The notes: generated from the letters alone by a model not told the origin. Positions 43,780 to 53,722 are shown, numbered from the stretch's first letter. The stretch: DNA of 64,000 nt from Hyphobacterium sp. CCMP332 (GCA_014323545.1 CP058647.1:3078001-3142000); one strand, 5' to 3'. Translations and numbers: made by a program.

Positions 43780-44961
43780 TTACCCGATTACACCCGAACC
43801 TAATAATTCATCCTGATCGTACCAGGCCGCAAATTGACCGGCTGTTATCCCTCTTTGTTTATTTTCAAAGATGATATAAAGCCCAGCTTCCTCTTTATGT
43901 AATTTTGCTTTTTGTAAAGGTTGTCGATACCTTATTCTGCAAAGATAGTTTCTGACCTCCCCGTTATTCATTTTAAGATCCTCGCGAAGCCAGTGGATAT
44001 CTGAATTTGGGATAAACAATCCATAGCGATACAAACCGGGATGATCATCGCCTTGACCTGTATAGGTTATGTTGTTTTTAACATCGGTGTCAATAACAAA
44101 TAGGGGTTTTTCTTTACCTCCTACATTCAATCCTTTTCTTTGGCCAATAGTAAAATAATGTGCGCCATTGTGCTCTCCTACGATTTCACCATTTTCAGGA
44201 GCGTACTCAAAGGTTTTGGAAAGCTGGTTTAAATCAGTGTTAAAATCACTTTTTGGAAGAGAAGAATATATTTCAGAATTGGCCGGGATTTCTATGATTT
44301 TCCCCTTTTTCGGTTTTAACTGTTGCTGTAAGAATTCCGGAAGTGAGATTTTGCCAACAAAACACAATCCCTGAGAATCTTTTTTTTCAGCTGTTACAAG
44401 ATCTAAATCTTTAGCAATTTTTCTTACTTCCGCTTTTTGCAAATGGCCTATTGGAAAAAGAGCCTTGCTCAATTGGTATTGATTTATTTGACATAAAAAA
44501 TAACTCTGATCTTTGCCTTTGTCAAGTCCGGATAACAAGGAGTAAACCTTTTCCCCATTTATATCTTTTTCAGATTTTCTGCAATAATGTCCAGTGGCGA
44601 CAAAATCAGCTTTTAATTTCAAGGCAGCTTTAAGGAATATATCAAATTTAATTTCCCTATTGCACAGAACATCAGGATTTGGAGTCCGGCCTGCAGCATA
44701 TTCATTAAACATATAGTCAACTATGCGTTTTTTGTATTCCTTGCTCAGATCAATGGTTTGAAAGGGAATACCTAGTTTTTCTGCAACTATGAGCGCGTCA
44801 GCGCTATCTTCAACCCATGGGCAGTCATCATCGAGAATTACGGATTCGTCATGCCAGTTTTTCATAAACATGGCAATTACATCATAACCCTGTTCTTTTA
44901 GTAAATAGGCAGCAACACTGGAATCCACTCCTCCGGAAAGACCCACCACAACTCTTTTCAT
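43780..44961 (-). CDS. mnmA: tRNA-specific 2-thiouridylase MnmA
   Basis: MnmA thiolates U34 of several tRNAs. The PP-loop ATP-binding motif [15 protein letters not shown] is at residues 7-21. The catalytic cysteine pair is in [12 protein letters not shown] (about 104) and QGLCFVGKI (about 201). The C-terminal barrel ([17 protein letters not shown]-like [10 protein letters not shown]) is normal. The second cysteine is present, so the cysteine-persulfide mechanism is expected. The window does not contain the rest of the sulfur relay. Confidence 0.97.
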   Translation of the reverse strand: MKRVVVGLSGGVDSSVAAYLLKEQGYDVIAMFMKNWHDESVILDDDCPWVEDSADALIVAEKLGIPFQTIDLSKEYKKRIVDYMFNEYAAGRTPNPDVLCNREIKFDIFLKAALKLKADFVATGHYCRKSEKDINGEKVYSLLSGLDKGKDQSYFLCQINQYQLSKALFPIGHLQKAEVRKIAKDLDLVTAEKKDSQGLCFVGKISLPEFLQQQLKPKKGKIIEIPANSEIYSSLPKSDFNTDLNQLSKTFEYAPENGEIVGEHNGAHYFTIGQRKGLNVGGKEKPLFVIDTDVKNNITYTGQGDDHPGLYRYGLFIPNSDIHWLREDLKMNNGEVRNYLCRIRYRQPLQKAKLHKEEAGLYIIFENKQRGITAGQFAAWYDQDELLGSGVIG

Positions 44962-44992
44962 ATTGCAAAATTATTCTAAAATAACCTCAAGC

Positions 44993-45024
44993 AAAAAAAA
45001 TGGTTCCATTATAAGAACCATTTT
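44993..45024 (-). terminator. Rho-independent terminator after the RsmF-like gene
   Basis: AAAATGGTTC (44997-45006) pairs with GAACCATTTT (45015-45024) across an eight-base loop. On the minus strand the stem runs into eight T residues. It ends the transcript of the NUDIX and methyltransferase genes. Confidence 0.8.
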
Positions 45025-45094
45025 AGTCTAACACAGACCAGAAAATCATTTATTCAAAAAGCTTTTACACTATTACGGCTTATATTTTTAAGAG

Positions 45095-46474
45095 TTACAG
45101 AAATTCATCGATATTCTTGCGAATTCTGAATGTTTTAGGAATGTGAATGTTAATTCTGTTTTTAAGGTTTTTTGCCAATGCCAGGGTGTTGCCTTTATAT
45201 TTTAATGCAATCCACTCTGTATAGTCATCATTACTTTTTAAATGTGAGGCATCTCTTTGCAATACTCTTAAGGCCCCCGACTCGTCGAGGTCAATACAAA
45301 AAATATCTTTTGACAACAATAGTGATAATGCCAAGCCATGAGAGGGGACAAACTTATCCCGATTGAAATCACCTATGTGCGTACCAAATTTTATAATTCT
45401 TAATGGATTTAATTGTGAAAGAATTTTCTCCGGAATTAATGATTTTATTGCAAAAACTTCATTCTCTCTTTTGACATAGGAAATTTTCGAATTTTCATTT
45501 AAGATTTTGATAGAGGGACTAAAATCGGTTTTGCTGAATTTATTTTGTCCTTTTTTTGATTTGGTTTTTGAAAATATTCCAGCAGTAGATTTTTTTCTGA
45601 GAATACAAATACTCAAACCTTCACCTTTTATATTGTGCGGGAATAAGCGATAAAATATGGCATTACCATGCCTATTTTTAACAATACTAAAATCTTCAAT
45701 TCCATCAATTTCAATACATTCAAAGTCATATTGACTTAAAAATTTATCGATAAGGGATTCATTTTCCAGGAAGTTGTAAGTACAGGTTGAATAGATTAGA
45801 TAGCCTTCATTTTTGAGGCTCGATGCAATATCTTCAAGGATTGTGGACTGTCTTAAAGCACAAGACTCAACATTGGAAGGAGACCATTCCTGTATAACCC
45901 TAGGATCCTTGCGAAACATACCTTCACCGGAACAAGGTGCATCGACAAGAATCAAATCAAATACCTGATTGAGTTTTCTAAAATCGCCGGAATTATTATG
46001 CGTTATAATCGTGTTGCTCTGGCCCCATCTTTCCAGATTCTCCTGAAGAATAAGGTTGCGTTTCCAAACGATCTCATTCGAAACCAAAACGCCATTATTC
46101 TCTAGAAAAGTAGATAAAATAGTGCTTTTACCGCCAGGGGCAGCGCATAAATCCAAAGCGAGCAATTCTTCATTATTTATTTGGAGCTTTTTCAGAATGT
46201 ACTCTACTATCATTGAAGATGCTTCCTGGACATAATACCCTCCGGAATGAAAAAAAGGATCTGCGTAAAAGGCAGGCCTTTTTGATAAATAGAAGGCCTT
46301 GTCTGTCCAGGGGACTTTTTCAAGAGATTTTGTATCGGGATTATTTTTAAATGGATTTAATCGTATACTAATAGGAGAGTCTTTTTCCAATGCTTTCAAT
46401 AAATCCTCGGCATGTGAAGGCAGATTTTCTTTTATTGATTTTTGAAATGATTTGGGTAATTCCTTTTTGTTCAA
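45095..46474 (-). CDS. rsmF: NOL1/NOP2/Sun-family rRNA (cytosine-5) methyltransferase, RsmF-like
   Basis: This enzyme puts a methyl group on a cytosine of rRNA using S-adenosylmethionine. The N-terminal region binds RNA (PISIRLNPFK), the SAM site is ALDLCAAPGGKSTIL (about residue 107), and the catalytic cysteines are in VDAPCSGEGMFRKDP and STCTYN. The C-terminal 150 residues (ending in KTFRIRKNIDEFL) match the RsmF-type RNA-binding extension. Length of 459 agrees. Position-specificity (16S C1407 in E. coli) is assumed from the family. Its ATG overlaps the stop of the NUDIX gene by four bases. Confidence 0.9.
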   Translation of the reverse strand: MNKKELPKSFQKSIKENLPSHAEDLLKALEKDSPISIRLNPFKNNPDTKSLEKVPWTDKAFYLSKRPAFYADPFFHSGGYYVQEASSMIVEYILKKLQINNEELLALDLCAAPGGKSTILSTFLENNGVLVSNEIVWKRNLILQENLERWGQSNTIITHNNSGDFRKLNQVFDLILVDAPCSGEGMFRKDPRVIQEWSPSNVESCALRQSTILEDIASSLKNEGYLIYSTCTYNFLENESLIDKFLSQYDFECIEIDGIEDFSIVKNRHGNAIFYRLFPHNIKGEGLSICILRKKSTAGIFSKTKSKKGQNKFSKTDFSPSIKILNENSKISYVKRENEVFAIKSLIPEKILSQLNPLRIIKFGTHIGDFNRDKFVPSHGLALSLLLSKDIFCIDLDESGALRVLQRDASHLKSNDDYTEWIALKYKGNTLALAKNLKNRINIHIPKTFRIRKNIDEFL

Positions 46475-47058
46475 ATCTTTATTGTATTTGATTCCGGAAT
46501 GCGAATTTGATTTTTGTCATAGTCTGCGAAAATGTGCGCTTTTAATATTCCAGCCTGACTTAATGAATCAGTAATTTCATTTTTCATTACTAGCTCAAAA
46601 GCTTCCAGCAGGGGTAATTTTTTAATTTCCAATCGTTCTGTTTCTTCAAATTCTGTATCCTCAAAGCTTAAATCTTGCGCCAGATACGTAAAACCAAGCT
46701 CATCTGTCACCGAATTGGAAGTGTGTATTTTAGAAATCAAATCCCAATTTTTAGCAATAATTCCCGTTTCTTCTTTCAGTTCGCGTTTTGCCGATTCAAT
46801 TGCCGGAATACCAATTTTGCCACCTCCCATTGGGATTTCCCATGAGTATTCGTCAATGGTATATCTATATTGACCTACCAACCATGTATTTAATTCATTA
46901 TCGATGGGAATAATACCTATGGCTAGATTTTTAAAACTTACTTTGCCATAAATCCCTTCACCTCCATTTGGGTTAATCACCCGGTTATGACTTACTTGTA
47001 TCCAGGGGTTATCATAAACATTTTCTTCACTTAGTGTTTTCCAGGGATTCTCTTTCAT
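46471..47058 (-). CDS. NUDIX hydrolase
   Basis: A 195-residue NUDIX hydrolase, likely an ADP-ribose or similar nucleoside diphosphate-X pyrophosphatase. The NUDIX box is GGGKIGIPAIESAKRELKEETGI (seen as IGIPAIESAKRELKEETG, about 75-97); the usual glutamate of the first GX5E is an isoleucine, but the REL-x-EE-x-G core is intact. The preceding WEIPMGG strand and VTDELGFTYLA loop fit ADP-sugar pyrophosphatases. It is followed by the RsmF-like gene with a four-base overlap; a functional link is unlikely. Confidence 0.9.
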   Translation of the reverse strand: MKENPWKTLSEENVYDNPWIQVSHNRVINPNGGEGIYGKVSFKNLAIGIIPIDNELNTWLVGQYRYTIDEYSWEIPMGGGKIGIPAIESAKRELKEETGIIAKNWDLISKIHTSNSVTDELGFTYLAQDLSFEDTEFEETERLEIKKLPLLEAFELVMKNEITDSLSQAGILKAHIFADYDKNQIRIPESNTIKI

Positions 47059-47124
47059 TGTATTTATTAGCTTTCTGCAAAAGTATGATTATTTTGAGCT
47101 TCAAATCTAAAGTATGGACAAAGC

Positions 47125-50016
47125 ATGAGGAATAATCAGAATGCATTTATTGAGAATTTGATTCTTGCAATAGTTGCTGAAAAAAAGTCGAATTATTCGG
47201 ATACCTGTTTGATTTTTCCAACAAAAAGGGCTGTGCTCTATGCCAAAGAATATTTTGTCAAACACGCTGAAGGAAGCTTGATTTTGCCGGAAATTCAAAG
47301 TTTTGAAGAATTTGTATATCAGTGTATCCCATTGGATATCGCTTCTCAGGAACTCGCCTTAATGAATTTGCATAAGGTTTATAAAGACATACAGTCAAAA
47401 TACGATTTTCCATTTGAGGATTTTCTAAATTATTCGATGTTACTCCTTAAAGACTTTGATAGCATAGATCAAAATCTTGTTAATGATGAATCTGTTTTCA
47501 AATTAATGAGTCAAAGCGCAAGCCTCGAACGCTGGTCAAATGATCTTGGTGTTGATAATCTTTCCTTTGATGAAAATGGAATAGTGAGTGATTATTTTAC
47601 TTTCTGGGACATTGCAGCGGAACTGTATAAAAAAAACAAATCCTACCTTCTTTCAAAAAATATTTGCTACACAGGTTTAGCCTATCGTTTTTTCTTCGAA
47701 AATTTTGAGTCGCTAAAAAATGACATCAATTTTAATAGAATTTTTGTTGGAGGATTCAATTACCTGACTGAATCGCAGAAGAAAATTTTAAGTATTCTTA
47801 AATCGAACTACGAAGTTCATTTCAGTTGGGATATCGATAATTATTATTACTCCAGAAATTATCATGAGGCCGGAAAGTACTTCAGAACTTATAATTCATA
47901 TGATATCAATAAAGATGTTCATGAATTAATAAGCATAGAAAATTTCCCAGCAGTTCAGATAAAATCCTGTCCAAATAAAAATGCACAGGTTAAGAAAGTG
48001 GTTGACGATGTTCTTGACCTACTGAAAGAGCTGGATTATGAAAATGAGATAAAACCCAATAAAAATTTAATGGCCATAGTCCTGGCGGACGAGTCCTTGC
48101 TAAAAATTCTACTCGAAAGTTTTCCATTAACAATACAGGACAAAAAGGGAAGAGAAATTGATATTACTGATTTATTAAATATCAGTATGGGAAGGCCTCT
48201 AAAAGAAAGTCAATTCTATCAACTACTGCGATTGATCTTTGAACTTCATGAATCACTAATTCAAAACGATAATCGGGGTATTCACTACAAAATCCTTAAA
48301 ACTGTTTTAACTCATCCTTTGATTAAGGCTTGTTTTAAAAACCGTAAAAAAATTGAAAAACTCGATTCACGGGTTCGTAAGCACAACAAGGCTTATTTGA
48401 AGAAAAAAGAGGTTTTGGAAATTGAGAAAAACAAAGTCATTCCACTCTTGATGGATACCTGGAATGAAAACGGGGTAGGATTTTGTGATTTTGGATTAAG
48501 ACTGACCCAAATAATATTAGAAAATTTCAAGAATATTCCTGAGGATGAAAGAATTTTTCTAAATGCTTTTCAAAGAGTATTTGAGAAAATGGAGGATCTT
48601 TTGGATCAATTCCAAAAGGATCTGGATTCAAAAACATTCAGGAAACTGCTTTTTCAATTACTTAATCAGTACAATATCCCTTTTGCCGGAGAACCTATAA
48701 GTCCAATTCAGATAATTGGATTACTGGAAACGAGAGCACTCGATTTCGACTATACCTTTATCATTTCCTGCAATGAAGGTGACCTTCCAAAAAAACGGAT
48801 TCAGGATAGTCTTTTTCCATTTGATATTCGAAGTCAATTTAATATTCCAACATTTATTGATAAGGATGCCTCCTTGTCTTATACCTTTTATCGTTTGTTT
48901 CACAGAACTAAAAGTTTAAACCTTTATTATCACAATTCAAATGACCCTATGAATGGAAAGGCAAGTCCTAGTAGGTTTATAAAGCAATTGGAGTTTGAGA
49001 TGTTCCCTTTTTTTAACAGGGAAACAGGACAGGAAACTGTATTACATTATTTCCCGGAAAACCCGGATAAGTTAATTTCCATTCGAAAAAATGAGGATAT
49101 GATTCGTAAAATCGAATCTTACATATCCCGAAAAAACTACAAAGGGGAGGATCGTGGTATTTCACCCTCCTTAATTAATACTTATTTAAGAGACCCCATT
49201 ACTTTTTTCAAAAGGGTTATTTTGGAAGTTCGTGAGCCTGATGTACTTGAAGAGGGTTTCGAGGCCAATACATTTGGTTCTATTATTCACGAAGCTTTAG
49301 ACAGGATATTAAGACCTTATAAAAATGAAATAATAGATGAGAAATTAGTAGATCTTATAATAGCGAAAACCGATTTAAATCAATTACTGGAAGAAGAAAC
49401 CAAAAAATTAGCAAAGGATATTGAGACCGAAAAAGGTATAAATAAGCTCTATTTATTTACTGCAGGAACGCTGATCGAAAAGTACTTAAATCTTATTAGA
49501 ACGGATAAGTTTTTACTTCTTGAGACAGAAAGAGACCTCACTCATATTTTTACATTTCAGCATAAGGTTCTCAATAAAGAAATTAAGGTAACGCTGCATG
49601 GTAAAGCAGACCGAATTGATTTACAGGGAGATATAATTCGTATTGTTGATTATAAAACCGGCCGGATTGAAAATTCCGAAAAATTTAAATTTGATTTAAG
49701 TGAGGCCCTTTGGGATACCAAAAACAAAGATAAAATTCTTCAGCTTCTCATCTATAAATATTTGCTATTAAAAAATAAAGCAAATCTTGACTTTATGCGT
49801 CCTTATCAAAATCACAGAATTGAATCGGGATTTTACTTTTTTCGAAAAGGCAATGATCCTTTTATAAAATTAGAAACGGCCGAACATCTGAACGATGAAA
49901 TTAATTTCTGTCAGAGCGTCGAAACTGTACTCATTGATATTATTCATGAGATTTTAAATCCCGAAATTTCATTTACTGAAGAAATTACAGAAAATATTTG
50001 GACTGAAATTAATTAA
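47125..50016 (+). CDS. AddB-like PD-(D/E)XK nuclease-helicase subunit
   Basis: A 963-residue protein of the AddB type, in which the N-terminal region is a degenerate helicase and the C-terminus a PD-(D/E)XK nuclease. The start (CLIFPTKRAVLYAKEYFVK) has no Walker A lysine motif. The nuclease domain (about 690-940) includes ANTFGSIIHEALDRIL, GKADRIDLQGD and IVDYKTGRIENSEKF, with the DYKTG active-site motif. Typical AddB iron-sulfur cysteines are not seen. The partner helicase AddA is expected elsewhere, since no UvrD-like gene is in the window. It acts in double-strand break repair together with RecA. Confidence 0.86.
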   Translation: MRNNQNAFIENLILAIVAEKKSNYSDTCLIFPTKRAVLYAKEYFVKHAEGSLILPEIQSFEEFVYQCIPLDIASQELALMNLHKVYKDIQSKYDFPFEDFLNYSMLLLKDFDSIDQNLVNDESVFKLMSQSASLERWSNDLGVDNLSFDENGIVSDYFTFWDIAAELYKKNKSYLLSKNICYTGLAYRFFFENFESLKNDINFNRIFVGGFNYLTESQKKILSILKSNYEVHFSWDIDNYYYSRNYHEAGKYFRTYNSYDINKDVHELISIENFPAVQIKSCPNKNAQVKKVVDDVLDLLKELDYENEIKPNKNLMAIVLADESLLKILLESFPLTIQDKKGREIDITDLLNISMGRPLKESQFYQLLRLIFELHESLIQNDNRGIHYKILKTVLTHPLIKACFKNRKKIEKLDSRVRKHNKAYLKKKEVLEIEKNKVIPLLMDTWNENGVGFCDFGLRLTQIILENFKNIPEDERIFLNAFQRVFEKMEDLLDQFQKDLDSKTFRKLLFQLLNQYNIPFAGEPISPIQIIGLLETRALDFDYTFIISCNEGDLPKKRIQDSLFPFDIRSQFNIPTFIDKDASLSYTFYRLFHRTKSLNLYYHNSNDPMNGKASPSRFIKQLEFEMFPFFNRETGQETVLHYFPENPDKLISIRKNEDMIRKIESYISRKNYKGEDRGISPSLINTYLRDPITFFKRVILEVREPDVLEEGFEANTFGSIIHEALDRILRPYKNEIIDEKLVDLIIAKTDLNQLLEEETKKLAKDIETEKGINKLYLFTAGTLIEKYLNLIRTDKFLLLETERDLTHIFTFQHKVLNKEIKVTLHGKADRIDLQGDIIRIVDYKTGRIENSEKFKFDLSEALWDTKNKDKILQLLIYKYLLLKNKANLDFMRPYQNHRIESGFYFFRKGNDPFIKLETAEHLNDEINFCQSVETVLIDIIHEILNPEISFTEEITENIWTEIN

Positions 50017-50338
50017 ATGAATAGGCCGATTCACCCCCTCTGTTGAAATAGTATATTTTATCGATCAGTCTTATACAAAGCTTTAATACCTTAAAACTCA
50101 TTTCCCCAATTTTCACCGAAGTCTCATCGTATTGATGAATTACTTCTTTCAGCAAATCGGCAAAATAGTTTGCCAACTTGTCTAATGGAGAAATGATTTC
50201 AGTATTTAATGATTTTGGGTTTAATTCAAATTGAATGTGTAATTCTTTAATATTGTCCCAGGCCAATGAAAGATTATTCATCGAGTCATCTTTGGAGATG
50301 CAAATGCTTTCAATTTTTTCAACGATAGTATTATTCAT
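50009..50338 (-). CDS. Small helical protein of unknown function
   Basis: From the ATG at 50338 the product has 109 residues (MNNTIVEKIESICISKD), all-helical in appearance, with a C-terminal tyrosine-rich tail (YYFNRGGESAYSFN). An in-frame ATG at 50359 adds MFLNLNL and is less likely. No family is recognised. Its stop converges with and overlaps the AddB-like stop by eight bases. It may be a cytosolic regulatory or adaptor protein; nothing in the context says which. Confidence 0.55.
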   Translation of the reverse strand: MNNTIVEKIESICISKDDSMNNLSLAWDNIKELHIQFELNPKSLNTEIISPLDKLANYFADLLKEVIHQYDETSVKIGEMSFKVLKLCIRLIDKIYYFNRGGESAYSFN

Positions 50339-50451
50339 GAGATTAAGGTTTAAAAACATTCTAAATTTAGAATTGATTTAATTGCGAAAAGTGGAATCTA
50401 ATTGCACTTTTTGTTTGACGTAAGTTTTTCCATCATTTTAAAATATTATTC

Positions 50452-51000
50452 ATGTCTTACTGCATAGCTGTTGAGTCAATGCCTGATGATAGCCCACATA
50501 TTCGCTATCACAATGAAGAGTATGGATTTCCTCTAAAATCCGACAATGACCTATTTGGAAGATTGATTCTTGAAATCAATCAGGCAGGACTTAGCTGGAC
50601 AACAATTTTGAATAAGGCAGATAATTTCCGGGAGGCATATTCAGACTTTAGTATTGATAAAGTTGCTGCTTATAGTGAAATGGACCGTAAAAGATTACTT
50701 CAAAATGCCGGCATTATTAGAAATAAATTGAAAGTAAATGCGGCCATTCACAATGCCCGAATAATTATGGAAATGAAGAAAAGTCATGGAAGTTTCAAAA
50801 ACTGGCTTGATGAAAAGCATCCTCTTTCAAAGGAAGAATGGGTAAAATTATTTAAGAAAACTGGTTTTAAATTTGTCGGAGGTGAAATTATAAATGAATT
50901 TCTTATGAGTTCAGGTTATCTGCCGGGAGCGCATGATAAGAATTGCCCGGTTTATAAAGAAATAGAAAAACTCAATCCAATGTGGTTAAAGCATCGCTAG
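50452..51000 (+). CDS. tag: DNA-3-methyladenine glycosylase I
   Basis: Tag removes 3-methyladenine from alkylated DNA in base-excision repair. The residues for the zinc-snap are present: the N-terminal cysteine (MSYC, C4), the histidine of RYHNEEYG, and the C-terminal GAHDKNCPVYK with His and Cys. Substrate-pocket segments LILEINQAGLSW and NAGIIRNKLKVNA fit the family. The length of 182 is normal. The stop overlaps the converging sulfotransferase stop by four bases. Confidence 0.95.
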   Translation: MSYCIAVESMPDDSPHIRYHNEEYGFPLKSDNDLFGRLILEINQAGLSWTTILNKADNFREAYSDFSIDKVAAYSEMDRKRLLQNAGIIRNKLKVNAAIHNARIIMEMKKSHGSFKNWLDEKHPLSKEEWVKLFKKTGFKFVGGEIINEFLMSSGYLPGAHDKNCPVYKEIEKLNPMWLKHR

Positions 51001-51848
51001 AAATTGACTTTCCCATAGTGTTTTTCTGCATAGGCGATGCATTTTTCCCAATCTTCACTAAAATAATCTTTCACTGCTTGCAATTCATCTGGTTCGATAA
51101 GTGGCCCCTGATTAAACATAGAATCGGGCAATATTTTGGCGATGTATAAAATAGAATAGCGTATGCTTCCCAGATACAAGCGCCAAAGAAAATGCAAAAA
51201 GGAATTGTTAAATACCCTTCGCTTTCTGATGTTAAAATAATTACCAACCCAATAAATTGCTCTTATCTGATTTTTATTATAAGAGGAATGCCTTTTGTCT
51301 AAATTGATGTCATCTCTTTTGTACGATGCATTCATAACATCGGCGATTCTGTCAATAAAAGTGAATGGTTCATTGATCATTTCTTCATAAAAAACCACCA
51401 GAGGCTTATTTGTAAAATGCTTTTCCAGGTAATTGATTTTGGGATAGTAGGAGAGGTCTGCTATCGAGAACAGGCCATTATCATTTTCCAGATCGATAAA
51501 TTCCTTAAAGGTCAAATGGTTACCATTTTTTACAAATCGTCGGTATTGTGATGCAATCCAGCCATCGTGCCGTCTGAAAACCACAATGGGATGGGCATCG
51601 GGGAATTGTTTTGAAAATTTTTCTACTTCTTCTTCAAATTGTTGATCGTATTCCCTGGAGACAAAATATTTGTCTGATTTTCCACGCTTGACGATCTTAT
51701 TAAAATACTTAAATCGAGTGCGTTGGATATAAGTAACATTTTTGAAAAAAGGAAAGACATCGTATTGCAAATAGGTGCTCGCAGCTCTGCCCATGCCAAC
51801 ATGATAAAACACTTTCGGTATTTTATTTTGATGCTCCTCCATTATCAA
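50997..51848 (-). CDS. Sulfotransferase-like protein
   Basis: A 283-residue protein with a P-loop resembling PAPS-binding sulfotransferases: FYHVGMGRAASTYLQ near the start, then IVVFRRHDGWIASQYRRFVKN, which corresponds to the 3'-phosphate site. It is more divergent than the sulfotransferase at 40518. The middle (EMINEPFTFIDRIADVMN) also agrees with the fold. The acceptor is unknown. Its ATG overlaps the stop of the TonB-C domain gene by four bases, so the two are expressed together. Confidence 0.7.
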   Translation of the reverse strand: MIMEEHQNKIPKVFYHVGMGRAASTYLQYDVFPFFKNVTYIQRTRFKYFNKIVKRGKSDKYFVSREYDQQFEEEVEKFSKQFPDAHPIVVFRRHDGWIASQYRRFVKNGNHLTFKEFIDLENDNGLFSIADLSYYPKINYLEKHFTNKPLVVFYEEMINEPFTFIDRIADVMNASYKRDDINLDKRHSSYNKNQIRAIYWVGNYFNIRKRRVFNNSFLHFLWRLYLGSIRYSILYIAKILPDSMFNQGPLIEPDELQAVKDYFSEDWEKCIAYAEKHYGKVNF

Positions 51849-52228
51849 TTGAAAAATATGGGAAGGGTCATTTCCGAGATGACAAATTCACCCTCTCGTC
51901 TTGCCGGTTGCCATTTGGGCATTCTTTTAAACATATCGCGAATTGCATTTTCATATCCCTTGTCCGGAGATTCGAGAATAACTACTTTAATTATAGTTCC
52001 ATCTTTATCAACCAAGAATTTGACCCAAGCCGGATCGGAACTTGTGCCGTCAAGATCGAGGGTTTCAAGTTCTTTTTGCACAAACTTATAAAAGGCCTCA
52101 AGGCCCCCCGGAAAACTTGGTTCTGGCCCATAAGTTACATAGCTTTTACTGGTATCAGCCGGTACCACTTCCTGTGCTGAAAGACTTAAAGCGAATATCA
52201 CAAAAGCAAATGTCAGCCAAATTTTCAT
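51845..52228 (-). CDS. Exported stand-alone TonB C-terminal domain protein
   Basis: The signal peptide is MKIWLTFAFVIFALSLSA (18 residues). The remaining 109 residues resemble the TonB C-terminal domain of Bacteroidota energy transducers: PEPSFPGGLEAFYKFVQKEL, then FLVDKDGTIIKVVILESPDK and the W-motif MFKRMPKWQPARREGEFVIS (all within the residues after 30). There is no TM anchor or proline-rich spacer, so it cannot act as a complete TonB. It is in a unit with the sulfotransferase-like gene. Confidence 0.72.
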   Translation of the reverse strand: MKIWLTFAFVIFALSLSAQEVVPADTSKSYVTYGPEPSFPGGLEAFYKFVQKELETLDLDGTSSDPAWVKFLVDKDGTIIKVVILESPDKGYENAIRDMFKRMPKWQPARREGEFVISEMTLPIFFN

Positions 52229-52335
52229 TTAGGTGCGAAGTTATATAATTGACAAGAATCTTTATTAATGAATAAAGGAATCGAGGGAAGGACGCAATCA
52301 CCGTCCTGATTACAAGTACAATCGGGATAAGCGTA

Positions 52336-53379
52336 TTAAGTTAATGAACCACCACAGCTAGAGCCAGCACCTGCAGTACAAGCAAAGCAATGCTGATTAA
52401 TATTGATATTCCTGTTGTTTTGTTGTTCCAGATCCCATTCACTAATATGCATTCCATAGGGGACATCAACTTTCATACCAAGCATCTGATTAAAGTCACA
52501 GTCATAAACATATCCATCCCAGCCAATACTAATAGTATTTCTGCACATGACACCCATGGCTGCTGAAGGATTAAAAGCATTAACCAACTCGTTCATATAG
52601 GACTCGAGATTTTCGCTTGCGATTAAATAATCCAAAAAACGGCTCACCGGAACATTAGTAATGGCGAAAAGACTATTAAATACAATGTTAAAGCCTTCTT
52701 TTAGTTTTCTCTTAAATTCTGCTTCCAGTCCTTGCTGATCGCCGGGTAAAAATGCACCTGTTGGGTTATATACAAGGTCCAATTGTAAATTGGGGTCCTT
52801 TCCATAGCCTACTTCGTTGAGCATTTTCAAGGCTTGAATTGATTTTTCAAACACGCCTTCACCTCTTTGAGCATCTGTTCTTCTTGCATTGAAATAGGGC
52901 AATGAGCTTACCACATTGACTTTATGTTTTTTAAAAAATTCCGGCAGGTCATTGTATTTGGGATTGGCTAGTATTATAGTGAGGTTGCATCTCACGATAA
53001 CATTTTTACCCAGTTTCCTTATTTCTTCTACAAACCATCGAAAATCCGGATTCATTTCCGGCGCTCCTCCGGTGAGATCAACCGATTGTATGTCAGAATT
53101 TTTTAATGCTTCCAAACAAGCCTGCATTGTCTCCCTTGTCATTATTTCCTTGCGATCGGGCCCGGCATCTACATGACAGTGTTTACATACCTGATTACAC
53201 ATTTTTCCCACATTTATCTGAAATATTTCTATGCCGGTGGGTTTGAGAGGGAAAATTCCTAAATCTTCAATTTTATCCCGAAAAGTCGGAATTTTCAGTT
53301 TGTCGGCATTGTTGAGAATGGCAATCTGATGTTCGTTTTTTGAAAGCTCGTGTTTTCTTCTGAGAAGTGTTTTCTCCAT
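52336..53379 (-). CDS. arsS: Arsenosugar biosynthesis radical SAM protein ArsS
   Basis: ArsS is a radical SAM enzyme thought to join a ribose-type unit to dimethylarsenate in arsenosugar synthesis. The Fe-S motif is CNQVCKHCHVDAGP (C61, C65, C68). Other family segments are SVDLTGGAPEMNPDFR, RCNLTI, VVSSLPYFNARRTDAQRG and the C-terminal cysteine-rich CFACTAGAGSSCGGSLT. In some species the last part has selenocysteine; here the codon is TGT, plain cysteine. The gene follows the peroxidase-like gene by one base. Length of 347 matches. Confidence 0.95.
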   Translation of the reverse strand: MEKTLLRRKHELSKNEHQIAILNNADKLKIPTFRDKIEDLGIFPLKPTGIEIFQINVGKMCNQVCKHCHVDAGPDRKEIMTRETMQACLEALKNSDIQSVDLTGGAPEMNPDFRWFVEEIRKLGKNVIVRCNLTIILANPKYNDLPEFFKKHKVNVVSSLPYFNARRTDAQRGEGVFEKSIQALKMLNEVGYGKDPNLQLDLVYNPTGAFLPGDQQGLEAEFKRKLKEGFNIVFNSLFAITNVPVSRFLDYLIASENLESYMNELVNAFNPSAAMGVMCRNTISIGWDGYVYDCDFNQMLGMKVDVPYGMHISEWDLEQQNNRNININQHCFACTAGAGSSCGGSLT

Positions 53380-53380
53380 A

Positions 53381-53716
53381 TCACATCATCTTTTCTTTGG
53401 CAATGTTCATCATCTGAGTACTGTGAACCAGAGAAGCTCCTCCACGAATAGCAGCCGCCACATGAACTGCTTCCATCATTTGTTCCTCATCGACTCCTTT
53501 TTTCATGGTATCGTCGGTATAGGCTTCTATGCAATACGGACATTGAATGGCATGTGCCACGGCTAGCGCTATTAAAGATTTTTCACGTGCAGTTAATGCG
53601 CCTTCTTTAAAAACCTCATTGTAATATTGAAAAAACTGATCTCCAAGCTTTTTTTGAAATTCTGTGATATTGCCAAATTTACCGAGATCCTCTCGGTTAT
53701 AATAGGTGTCTTTCAT
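53381..53716 (-). CDS. Arsenosugar-associated carboxymuconolactone-decarboxylase-type (peroxidase-like) protein
   Basis: A 111-residue CMD/AhpD-fold protein from ATG 53716 (MKDTYYNREDLGKFG), with the redox pair C-P-Y-C at residues 59-62 (AIQCPYCIEAY) and the HVAAAIRGGASLVHS helix. Such proteins are found beside arsS and are presumed to reduce arsenic intermediates or protect the pathway. An in-frame ATG further upstream (53749) would add 11 residues and run into the upstream gene's stop; I prefer the shorter. It is one base from arsS. Confidence 0.9.
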   Translation of the reverse strand: MKDTYYNREDLGKFGNITEFQKKLGDQFFQYYNEVFKEGALTAREKSLIALAVAHAIQCPYCIEAYTDDTMKKGVDEEQMMEAVHVAAAIRGGASLVHSTQMMNIAKEKMM

Positions 53717-53722
53717 TTTGAT

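Noticed and set aside
52336-52400. Selenocysteine insertion in ArsS
   Set aside because: The codon in SSCGG is TGT and the frame ends normally with TAA, so no TGA recoding or SECIS is needed.
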